The notes below the pieces were generated by a model that had not been told where the DNA came from, made no database searches, and saw only the letters and a program-made list of their open reading frames with translations. Shown piece by piece: positions 19,128 through 25,889 of a stretch of 64,000 nt of DNA. Position numbers and translations under genes: made by a program. Position 1 is the first letter of the stretch. Every line of letters starts with the position of its first letter. The DNA lies in assembly GCA_903882935.1 (NCBI GenBank), contig CAIRZB010000042.1, positions 1 to 64,000 on the forward strand, given 5' to 3'. This DNA comes from an uncultured Parafilimonas sp. (GTDB taxonomy: Bacteria > Bacteroidota > Bacteroidia > Chitinophagales > Chitinophagaceae).

Positions 19128-20462
19128 TTATGGCATAGGCTCTGTGGCCTGTAAAACAGCATTGTCTAATTTTTGTTTATGCTTACCCGCCAACATAAAC
19201 ATGCCAAGGCATAAAGCCAGCCCTACAAAAAACCAAATGGTTAGCAAACTGTAGTACCAAGTTATTGCGGCAAGGCCCACAGTTGACAGCAACAATGCCA
19301 CCGCAGGAAAGTATGGGTACAACGGCACGGTAAAAGGCCGTTGCATACCCGGCTGCCGCCTGCGCAACACAAAAAGGCTTACCATGCTTACGATATACAT
19401 TGCCAAGGCCCCAATTACTGACAGGGTAATAATACTATCCATATTGGCCGTATAAATGGCAATAATACCCGTTATGCCGCCCACCACAAGGGCCCAGTGC
19501 GGGGTTTGGAAGCGCAGGTTTACCGATGCCAGCCCACTGGGCAAAAACCCGCTGCGGGCTAATGCAAATATTTGCCGGGAGCAACCCGTGATTATACTGT
19601 GGAAGGAAGCAATTAGCCCAAACAAGCCGATACCTGCAAACAGCTTTGTAAAACGGCTGCCTTCGCCCAGCACCAAACTGATGGCCTTGGGCAAAGGGTA
19701 GTCAATATTGGCCAACAGGCTCCAATCGGTTATACCGCCGGTGCACAACATAACGCCAATGGCCAATAAAACCAGGGTGAGTATACCGTAAATGTACCCT
19801 TGGGGTATGTTTCGGCGTGGGTCTTTCACCTCCTCGGCTACCATGGCAACCCCCTCAATGCACACATACAGCCAAATGGCAAAGGGCATGGCATGAAAAA
19901 TACCCTCCACCCCGGTAGGCAAAGGGTTGTGGCTAAAATTTGCCCAGGCAAAATGCGGGCCTGTAATACCCATGAATATACACAGCTCCATAACCGCCAA
20001 TAGGGTAACGAACAGGTTAAACTGTGCTGACTCCTTAATGCCAAGCAGGTTAATGCCCGTAAAAACAATATAACAAGCGCAGGCCGTAAGCTTTACATCC
20101 AACACGGGGTATAAAAAATGCATGTAAGCCCCCAAAGCCATGGCTATGGCGGGTGGAGCGATTAAAAACTCCACTAACGTGGCATACCCCGCAATAAAAC
20201 CACCTATGGGGCCGAGTGCTTTGTATGAATATGCAAAGGGGCCGCCTGCATGCGGTATAGAGGTGGTAAGCTCAGTAAAGCTAAAAATAAAGGTAATGTA
20301 CAACACCGTTACAATAAGGGTGGCTATCAACATGCCCACCGCGCCCGAACTTGCCCAGCCCAGGTTCCAGCCAAAATACTCACCCGAAATAACCAGGCCC
20401 ACGGCCAGGGCCCACAAATGCAGAGGGGTTAAAACTTTTTTAAGTTGCGCAGTTTTTTGCAT
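19128..20462 (-). CDS. eat: Ethanolamine permease (APC family)
   Basis: A 444-residue membrane protein with about 12 transmembrane helices of the amino acid/polyamine/organocation family. An early helix holds GEYFGWNLGWASSG, typical of the Eat ethanolamine permeases found next to eutBC in species lacking microcompartments. FAYSYKALGPIGGFIAGY and EEVKDPRRNIPQGY are also typical. It is the first gene of the operon and would import ethanolamine for EutBC. Confidence 0.9.
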   Translation of the reverse strand: MQKTAQLKKVLTPLHLWALAVGLVISGEYFGWNLGWASSGAVGMLIATLIVTVLYITFIFSFTELTTSIPHAGGPFAYSYKALGPIGGFIAGYATLVEFLIAPPAIAMALGAYMHFLYPVLDVKLTACACYIVFTGINLLGIKESAQFNLFVTLLAVMELCIFMGITGPHFAWANFSHNPLPTGVEGIFHAMPFAIWLYVCIEGVAMVAEEVKDPRRNIPQGYIYGILTLVLLAIGVMLCTGGITDWSLLANIDYPLPKAISLVLGEGSRFTKLFAGIGLFGLIASFHSIITGCSRQIFALARSGFLPSGLASVNLRFQTPHWALVVGGITGIIAIYTANMDSIITLSVIGALAMYIVSMVSLFVLRRRQPGMQRPFTVPLYPYFPAVALLLSTVGLAAITWYYSLLTIWFFVGLALCLGMFMLAGKHKQKLDNAVLQATEPMP

Positions 20463-20981
20463 TAATAAAAAATATATGTGTATTATTTTACGCTTACGGG
20501 GTTAAATTACGCCTAAATGGGCAATTACCACAATTATACCACAGAAAATATATAACTGAAAGTGGATAGCAATAAAGCCACTTTCTACAAGTGTTAAAAC
20601 AATAGCTTAATGCAACATCGCATTAAAGCCCTGCCGCATGTATTAATATTACACAGCCAAATAAATAATGCCTACCCGCTATTTGGCTTACTCGCCTTTG
20701 CTTGTATTTTCACCAACAAAGCTTATCATCGTATTGACCGCCCTTTATGGTAGTTGTTGGTGAAAACACTCAACAACGGCGAAGAACAATCGGTTGTCAA
20801 ACCAAAAAGCGGATAGTTATTAAATAAATACCCGCCATTGTTCAATAAGTCGTATCCCTTCCCTGTTACACCCCTCAAAAAGGGCCAACGAAACACGTTG
20901 TTTGCCAACAATCAACCGTATAGCTTGATTGAGCATATAGATTTACCGATATTTGCCTATGACCTTTAAAACTCTGCAAGC
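20463..20981. other. Intergenic region between eat and the first AraC gene
   Basis: About 520 bases without a supported gene. It contains an 8-base hairpin (GAAAGTGG / CCACTTTC, 20558-20585) and a perfect 13-base inverted repeat with a 34-base spacer (20707-20719 with 20754-20766). Divergent promoters for eat and the AraC gene must lie here. The five-copy regulon element found further downstream is not present upstream of this first AraC gene. Confidence 0.6.
20707..20766. repeat. Perfect 13-base inverted repeat
   Basis: TTTTCACCAACAA at 20707-20719 is exactly complementary to TTGTTGGTGAAAA at 20754-20766. The spacer is 34 bases. It may be a DNA-binding site pair, a long stem-loop or the trace of a small inverted-repeat element. 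Confidence 0.7.
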
Positions 20982-21542
20982 TTGAAACTATTTATAAAAT
21001 ACATGGTGAGCATCCGTTGCAAAATGATTGTGAAGGCCGAGCTGGAGAAACTTGGCTTGCAATTTACCGCCGTTGATTTGGGTGAAGCAAACATTACGGG
21101 GCCATTAACCACGGAACAATGGCAGTTGCTTAAAACAAGGCTGTTACAATCGGGTTTGGAACTGATGGATGACAAAAAAGCCATGCTGATTGAAAAGATA
21201 AAAAACGTGATTGTAGAAATGGTACACTATTCGGATGAACTGCCCATCGTAAAAAATTCAGAATACATAAGCGATAAACTTGGCCATGACTACACCTACC
21301 TGGCAAACCTATTTTCAGAAGCTACCGGCACCACCATTGAACATTTTATAATAGCTAACAAAATAGAAAAAGTAAAGGAATTACTGCTGTACGACGAGCT
21401 TTCGCTTACCGAAATCTCGTACAAACTTAATTACAGTAGCGTAGCACATTTATCCACTCAATTTAAAAAGGCCACGGGCTTAACACCCACCTTTTTTAAA
21501 CAACTGAAAAACAAAAAACGTATCAACCTTGAGAATGTGTGA
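20982..21542 (+). CDS. Short AraC-family regulator with ferredoxin-fold-like N-terminus (copy 1)
   Basis: A 186-residue protein. TTG at 20982 is the first possible start after an in-frame TAA at 20967; the first ATG (21003) would remove the conserved KLFIKY strand. Residues 1-80 look like a beta-alpha-beta-beta-alpha-beta unit with one Cys in MVSIRCKM. Residues 85-180 are an AraC DNA-binding domain with two helix-turn-helix parts (GTTIEHFIIANKIEKVKELL and LTEISYKLNYSSVAHLSTQF). It aligns without gaps to the gene at 21875, so the two arose by tandem duplication. Effector and targets are unknown; the repeated promoter element nearby is the best candidate target. Confidence 0.85.
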   Translation: MKLFIKYMVSIRCKMIVKAELEKLGLQFTAVDLGEANITGPLTTEQWQLLKTRLLQSGLELMDDKKAMLIEKIKNVIVEMVHYSDELPIVKNSEYISDKLGHDYTYLANLFSEATGTTIEHFIIANKIEKVKELLLYDELSLTEISYKLNYSSVAHLSTQFKKATGLTPTFFKQLKNKKRINLENV

Positions 21543-21605
21543 ATAATGTAAACTTTGCCGGTTGTTGTGTAACAACCGAACGCTTAATCAATACCACCTT
21601 TGCAC
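21538..21605 (+). promoter_or_regulatory. Regulon promoter element, copy A
   Basis: TGTGAAT at 21538 overlaps the stop codon of AraC copy 1. TGTAA follows at +9, TGTGTAACAAC at +28 and CACCTTTGCAC with TTTG at +61. The last block fits a -7 box and the +28 block covers the -33 region, as for an activator site. It should drive AraC copy 2 with a leader of about 265 bases. Confidence 0.75.
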
Positions 21606-21874
21606 AATTGCAGTAAGCCTTAACAACACTTTAAATACAGCCTAAAAAATAAGGCAAATAACATCTGCATTATAATGGCTGCAGCCTGTTTTGTAAAAAC
21701 GGTGGCTAAAACCGCCAATGCAAAAAACACAAATCAACCGCTCTCTTGTAAGCACAACAAGGCAAGCAGCCCTATGTTACGCAGCGTAAAAAAATGCACA
21801 AAAATTGCTAGGTAAAATAGACACGAAAAAGGAAAAATTAACCAAAGCCAATTAGTGCCAAACACCAACAAAAA
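21543..21874 (+). other. Long leader of AraC copy 2
   Basis: Downstream of element A there are about 265 untranslated bases. A 46-codon ORF (21675-21815, ATG start, basic C-terminus ending KKCTKIAR) is possible but has no homologue I recognise. A small wobble hairpin (GGTGG / CCGCC) lies inside it. No terminator is seen. Confidence 0.35.
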
Positions 21875-22435
21875 TTGAAAATCTACATTAAATACATGGT
21901 AAGCTTACGGTGCAAAATGATTGTAAAATCAGCACTGGAAAACCTAGGTATTGCGTATGGCACCATTGATTTAGGTGTTGTGGAGGTGAAAAGACCGGTT
22001 ACCGAAGAAGAACGAACCAAATTGCATGATGCCCTGATAATATCGGGCTTACAGCTACTGGATAACAAAAAAGCGGTATTGGTCGAAAAAATTAAAACCA
22101 TCGTTATTGAAATGATCCATTATGACGAAGAATTGCCCAAAATAAAAAACTCTGATTACATCAGCCAAAAGCTTGAACACAACTATACCTATTTGGCCAA
22201 CCTATTTTCCGAAGCCACCGGAACTACGATTGAGCACTTTATAATAAAACATAAAATTGAAAAAGTAAAAGAACTATTGCTGTATGATGAGCTTACGTTA
22301 ACCCAAATTTCTTACAGGCTCAAGTATAGCAGTGTGGCACATTTATCAAATCAATTTAAAAAAGAAACCGGCCTAACCCCTACTTTTTTTAAAAAGCTGC
22401 AGGACAAAAGGCGCAATAACCTAGAAAATGTGTGA
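21875..22435 (+). CDS. Short AraC-family regulator (copy 2, paralogue)
   Basis: A 186-residue paralogue of the gene at 20982, same length, gapless alignment, and the same TTG start choice. The conserved N-terminal block reads YIKYMVSLRCKMIVK with a single Cys; residues 85-186 are the AraC helix-turn-helix domain (LTQISYRLKYSSVAHLSNQF). Both copies end in NLENV, and in both the stop codon is overlapped by a copy of the regulon promoter element, so the duplicated unit included that element. Copy 2 is preceded by element A and followed by element B, which suggests autoregulation or cross-regulation. Confidence 0.85.
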   Translation: MKIYIKYMVSLRCKMIVKSALENLGIAYGTIDLGVVEVKRPVTEEERTKLHDALIISGLQLLDNKKAVLVEKIKTIVIEMIHYDEELPKIKNSDYISQKLEHNYTYLANLFSEATGTTIEHFIIKHKIEKVKELLLYDELTLTQISYRLKYSSVAHLSNQFKKETGLTPTFFKKLQDKRRNNLENV

Positions 22436-22498
22436 ATGATGTAACAATAACCGAAAATTCTGTAACAACGGAAACACTTAAGTGCGTGATCTTTGTAC
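22431..22498 (+). promoter_or_regulatory. Regulon promoter element, copy B
   Basis: TGTGAATGATGTAAC at 22431, overlapping the stop of AraC copy 2; TCTGTAACAAC at +28; CTTTGTACA with TTTG at +61. Spacing equals copies A, C, D and E. GTAACAA occurs twice, 21 bases apart (two helical turns), as a direct repeat. Confidence 0.75.
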
Positions 22499-22680
22499 AG
22501 TGAGATAGTAAAAAAGGCAAGGAAAAATGATAAAGAAAGAATAACAGAAATAAGTGCTAACCTTTTTGATGGGCATAAAAATAGTATAGACACCGCGAGT
22601 TAAATATAACGGCCGTTAAAGGCTAACCTATGTTGGGAAGGGTAAAAGGCACCACGCATCTGCGGGGTGCTTTTTTTTAA
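22499..22680 (+). ncRNA. Candidate small RNA or attenuated leader
   Basis: Transcription from element B should start near 22500. The transcript meets a strong intrinsic terminator at 22649-22678, so its main product would be an RNA of about 180 nt with no supported ORF. The next gene (22699) starts only 20 bases after the T tract and has no promoter of its own in that gap, so it would depend on read-through. Either a free small RNA or a conditional attenuator fits. Confidence 0.5.
22649..22678 (+). terminator. Intrinsic terminator or attenuator upstream of the 22699 gene
   Basis: GCACC and CGCA pair with TGCG and GGTGC around a TC loop, with one A/G mismatch, and are followed by T8. AAAAG before the stem extends the pairing into the T tract. 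Confidence 0.85.
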
Positions 22681-22698
22681 CAAATAAAATAAATAATT

Positions 22699-23085
22699 AT
22701 GTTAACAAGAAGATTAGGCATTTATATGGACCACCAACATGCCAACCTGCTGGACCTTACCACAGGCACTATGGAAACAAGCCATGTGGGTTCGACATTT
22801 ACCCACGAAGAAAAAGTGGATACCTTGGAAAAAAGTGAAGCACTTAATCACCACGCCGAACAACACGAAGAAGCAACCTATTATAAGCAACTGAGCCGCG
22901 TTATTTTACAATATAACGATGTATTATTGTTTGGCCAAACCCAAGCAAAAACAGAGCTATTCAATATACTAAGGGCCAACCACCAATTTGAAAAAATAAA
23001 AATTGACGTTAAGCCTTCAGACCGGCTGACGCCAAACCAACAGGAGGCCTTTGTGCGTGAATATTTTGCGAAGGAGTTAAGCTAA
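22699..23085 (+). CDS. Conserved Bacteroidota protein, possibly eRF1 domain 3-like
   Basis: A 128-residue soluble protein. The N-terminus (RRLGIYMDHQHANLLDL) and C-terminus (ILRANHQFEKIKIDVKPSDRLTPNQQEAFVREYF) resemble small bacterial proteins that have been compared with eRF1 domain 3 ('translational machinery' or baeRF-like folds); this link is a memory-based inference. The central part is rich in His/Glu (NHHAEQHEEATYY). Its position between stress-type small genes and just downstream of an attenuator suggests induced expression. Molecular function unknown. Confidence 0.65.
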   Translation: MLTRRLGIYMDHQHANLLDLTTGTMETSHVGSTFTHEEKVDTLEKSEALNHHAEQHEEATYYKQLSRVILQYNDVLLFGQTQAKTELFNILRANHQFEKIKIDVKPSDRLTPNQQEAFVREYFAKELS

Positions 23086-23109
23086 ATATGCCCTTAAAAA
23101 AACACACAC

Positions 23110-23367
23110 ATGGTCGAAAAGTTGCTGCCTGCGAAACTATTGCCGAAGGAAACACTTGGCAGGTCGGTGTTAAAAACAGTGAGCTACAGGCTGGTGATTT
23201 TGATACTAGACTTTATTGCTATTTATCTATTTACCGGCAAAATAAAAGTGGCAGTTGGCTTTATGATTGTTAGCAATGTTTACACAACCCTATGCTATTT
23301 TCTGCATGAACGCATTTGGAACCGGATTAAATGGGGTAAGGCAGCCTATAAGAGCACAACACGGTAA
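23110..23367 (+). CDS. DUF2061 family small membrane protein
   Basis: An 85-residue protein with two hydrophobic segments (about residues 25-43 and 48-66). It shows the DUF2061 pattern RSVLKTVSYRLVILILDFIAIYLFTG ending in the signature YFLHERIWNRIKWG. The family is widespread, often near sulfate assimilation or stress genes, with unknown function. It starts 24 bases after the 22699 gene and probably shares its transcript. An overlapping frame at 23088 was rejected because the DUF2061 match is in this frame. Confidence 0.85.
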   Translation: MVEKLLPAKLLPKETLGRSVLKTVSYRLVILILDFIAIYLFTGKIKVAVGFMIVSNVYTTLCYFLHERIWNRIKWGKAAYKSTTR

Positions 23368-23876
23368 CGCTTCTGTTTTCAGCACTACCATTTTTCACAT
23401 TATTACTTACCAAAAATCAGTAAGCAAAAAACATACTAAAAAACCTATGGGCTATTTATCGCCCATAGGCCATTACCCAACCAAGCAACAATGTGTGAAT
23501 GATGCAATTATTTTAAATAATTGTATAACAGCCAAAAGCCTTTGACTACGCACCTTTACAAGATGTTTGCACAACTACCATTTAAGCTTAATACAATATT
23601 CAGCAGCCACAGCAATAACTACGAAACCGAGGAGGCAGTGCTGCAGGTTCAGTTAATTTTTGCATCAAATTCGCACGCCCAATATTCCAACGGCAATAGT
23701 GCAAAACCAGCAACGATGGATGTTATTCCTTACATGCCAGCAAGCAACGAAAGGTTCTACAGTATTATAGCAGCTTTTTAAATATAATCGTGTATTTGGT
23801 ATACAATGCGCTAAAAAGTAATGTTTTCAATAATCGCGAAACAATATACGCATAAAACAACAAAAAAAATTATTGT
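23368..23876 (+). other. Intergenic region with hairpin, element C and a possible short ORF
   Basis: A perfect 9-base hairpin (CCTATGGGC / GCCCATAGG, 23443-23468) has no T tract on this strand but has TTTTTTAG after it on the minus strand. Element C follows at 23494. A 72-codon frame begins at ATG 23563, right at the expected transcription start, so it would need leaderless translation; it has no recognisable domain. The remainder to 23876 is probably the leader of the lipoprotein gene. Confidence 0.45.
23494..23561 (+). promoter_or_regulatory. Regulon promoter element, copy C
   Basis: TGTGAATGATGCAA at 23494, TGTATAACAGC at +28, CACCTTTACA with TTTA at +61. Spacing is identical to the other copies. 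Likely target: the lipoprotein gene at 23877, with a leader of about 310 bases. Confidence 0.7.
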
Positions 23877-24341
23877 ATGTACAAAACAAAGCTTACCCTT
23901 GCCACCGCAACAGTGTTGGCCGGGTTATTTTTTACAGGCTGCCAGTCCGCAGATGACAAGGTAGCGTCTGCACAGGCAAAAGTAGAGACCGCCAATGAGA
24001 ACTTGGCCACCGCACAAAACAATGCAGATTCGGCTGCGCAGCGGGCTGCCAGTGCAGAGGAATGGGCCATTTTCAGGAACGAAGCCGAAGCGAAAATTAA
24101 AAGCAACGAGATACGTATTGCCGCCTTGAAAATGAAAATGAGGAAACCGATCAACCAATTCGACACAGCCTATGCCAACCGTGTTGATACCCTGGAAAGC
24201 CGAAATACAACTATGCAAAGCCGGATTGACACCTATGCAAAAAAGCAAGACGCATGGGCGGCATTTAAGCTGGAATTTAACACTAAGATGGGCGAGCTGG
24301 CAAATGCATTGGATGATATAGGGCACCAGCATAAAAATTAA
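23877..24341 (+). CDS. Coiled-coil lipoprotein
   Basis: A 154-residue lipoprotein: signal sequence with lipobox LFFTGC (Cys22). Residues 25-75 have an alanine-rich heptad-like pattern (VASAQAKVETANENLATAQNNADSAAQRAASAEEWA), followed by more charged helix to the C-terminus. The whole mature chain is probably an elongated coiled coil at the membrane. Bacteroidota have many such Lpp-like or stress-induced lipoproteins of unknown function. It is the first clear gene after element C. Confidence 0.75.
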   Translation: MYKTKLTLATATVLAGLFFTGCQSADDKVASAQAKVETANENLATAQNNADSAAQRAASAEEWAIFRNEAEAKIKSNEIRIAALKMKMRKPINQFDTAYANRVDTLESRNTTMQSRIDTYAKKQDAWAAFKLEFNTKMGELANALDDIGHQHKN

Positions 24342-24411
24342 GAAAACCAGATGGTTATCAGCAGCTTGTAGGTTGTGCTATTTGACGATTGCAAAAAAAC
24401 AAACAAACAAT

Positions 24412-24750
24412 ATGGATTCCGGCGAAATTGAAAAATCAAAAATTCTTATCACGGTTGAGATAATTGAATACGTACCCAACTCGGTGGTTATAAAAACCAT
24501 CTTAAAAAAATCAACCGGCAATATCAGTGTAATGTCGTTCGACAGCGGTGAGGGCCTCACTGAAAAAACAAGCCCGTTCGACACATTTGCGCAGATAATT
24601 GAGGGCGATGCCGAAATTGTCATCAACGGAACTTCCAACAAGTTAAAAACAGGCCAATCAATTGTAATACCGGCCCATGCACTCAACTATATAAAGCCTA
24701 ATGGCCGCTTTAAAATGATTTCAACCATTATTAAAAGCGGCTATGAATAG
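24412..24750 (+). CDS. Cupin-fold protein without classical metal ligands
   Basis: A 112-residue protein from the ATG at 24412 (a start at 24373 adds 13 residues with no conserved features). It has the cupin beta pattern: FAQIIEGDAEIVINGTSNKLKTGQSIVIPAHALNYIKPN. The usual HxH and Glu of cupin motif 1 are missing (TSPFDTFAQ stands there) and motif 2 keeps a single His. It is therefore more likely a ligand-binding or structural cupin than a metal enzyme. It follows the lipoprotein gene by 70 bases, probably in one transcript. Confidence 0.75.
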   Translation: MDSGEIEKSKILITVEIIEYVPNSVVIKTILKKSTGNISVMSFDSGEGLTEKTSPFDTFAQIIEGDAEIVINGTSNKLKTGQSIVIPAHALNYIKPNGRFKMISTIIKSGYE

Positions 24751-24821
24751 TTGGAAGTTATAAAATGGGTATTGGCACCAATAATGCCGTTATCATAATA
24801 ATTTTACTACAATACATCAAT

Positions 24822-24872
24822 ATGGCAATGCCCGGGGATAAATTTAACAATGTCCGCGGGCATTGCCATTTA
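24822..24872 (+). terminator. Long stem-loop after the cupin gene
   Basis: A perfect 13-base stem (ATGGCAATGCCCG / CGGGCATTGCCAT) with a 22-base loop is followed by TTTAAT. The T tract is weak, but position and strength fit a terminator that isolates element D from the genes upstream. Confidence 0.6.
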
Positions 24873-24958
24873 ATAAAACGCCACGTGCATGACCTACACC
24901 ATCGGGCCACAGGAAAACCTACTTATTGGCACTAAACCCATATAATACCGTTTAAATA

Positions 24959-25026
24959 TGTGAATAATGTAATTTGTTCATATAGTTGTGTAACAACCAT
25001 ACCACAAATGCAACGCACCTTTACAT
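24959..25026 (+). promoter_or_regulatory. Regulon promoter element, copy D
   Basis: TGTGAATAATGTAA at 24959, TGTGTAACAAC at +28, CACCTTTACA with TTTA at +61. Likely targets are the small membrane proteins at 25355 and 25544. Confidence 0.75.
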
Positions 25027-25354
25027 AGTAACACTTCAGTTACAAAAAACACAACTACCATGAAACAATCACCAACCACCGCTTCAATTTGCATCAAAGG
25101 TTCTACCAAAGGCAAAAAAATACGCATTGAGTGAACAAACCAAAACGTGCTAAAACAATTTTTTTTGCAAACCACATAGCACCAACCTATCTTATAAACA
25201 AAGTTCAGGCCAATATATATGGTGTGCAAAAAAACATCGGTTTCCTAACAATTGTGTTGTACAATTTATTGGATACTAAATGGGGCAGATTTTTTTACAA
25301 CATGCTTACTTCCTAAAAACGGGTGTTTTTCACATAACACAAAAAACAAAAACA

Positions 25355-25510
25355 ATGAGCAATCTACTCTACTTAGTAGCAGTCATCTTAATTATTTCTT
25401 GGGCGGTGGGCTATTTTGCTTACGGAACCGGCGGCCTTATACATGTGCTACTGGTAATTGCCGTAATAGCTATTTTAGTTAGGGTTATACAGGGCCGTAA
25501 CATTCTTTAA
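25355..25510 (+). CDS. lmo0937-type small membrane protein
   Basis: A 51-residue protein made almost entirely of two hydrophobic helices with the family pattern LLYLVAVILIISWAVGYFAYG ... LIHVLLVIAVIAILVRVIQG. lmo0937-type peptides are common stress-associated membrane proteins without known function. The start at 25355 was chosen because the family begins at this Met; the longer frame back to 25280 only adds leader sequence. It lies under element D. Confidence 0.85.
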   Translation: MSNLLYLVAVILIISWAVGYFAYGTGGLIHVLLVIAVIAILVRVIQGRNIL

Positions 25511-25543
25511 CCATATTATTTTTAATACAATAAAACTAACATT

Positions 25544-25627
25544 ATGAAATCTTGGAAAGTTACCATTGGCGTTTTAGTAGGCTTTACATTAGGTGCATTA
25601 ATTGGTGTTTTATTTGCACCATATTAG
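25544..25627 (+). CDS. YtxH-like membrane micropeptide
   Basis: A 27-residue ORF, MKSWKVTIGVLVGF followed by a Gly-rich helix ending GVLFAPY. This is the membrane segment of YtxH-domain proteins (GxxxGxxxGxLFAP), but the usual charged C-terminal helix is absent because of a stop right after LFAPY. It starts 33 bases after the lmo0937-type gene, in the same transcription unit. It is either a genuine micropeptide or a shortened YtxH gene. Confidence 0.5.
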   Translation: MKSWKVTIGVLVGFTLGALIGVLFAPY

Positions 25628-25889
25628 CCAAAGCATTGTATTTACCGTTAACCGCAGCGCGCCAACACCTGCTTTAAAAACAACATGGTGGCCGCTGCCC
25701 GCCCGCGATGTTATAATGCTACCCCATGGCATGTTATTGCGCAATTAAATAATGGCGGCATAAGCCATCAACCATCCAGCCAAACAATACCCGTTTCTAT
25801 TTCAACGCAGGCCTCATAGGCTTATAAACCTGCATGTGGCAGTTATTGTATATTTTTACCGCTGTAAAAGTTAACCAAGCAGGTATTGT

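Larger units (their letters stand above)
24751..25354 (+). other. Region with terminator, element D and possible overlapping short ORFs
   Basis: After the cupin gene comes a long hairpin (24822-24872) and then element D (24959). Between it and the membrane peptide at 25355 lie two small frames: 24 codons at 25060-25134 (ATG, basic) and 61 codons at 25131-25316 (GTG), overlapping as GTGA. They may be a coupled pair or simply part of a 320-base leader; neither resembles a known family. Confidence 0.4.

Noticed and set aside
20904-20970. Sixth copy of the regulon promoter element upstream of AraC copy 1
   Set aside because: A CCTTTAAA word lies at about 20963-20970, but no TGTGAAT or TGTRTAAC block exists at the required distances.
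23088-23273. 61-codon gene overlapping the DUF2061 gene
   Set aside because: The DUF2061 signature is in the frame starting at 23110; the other frame has no support.
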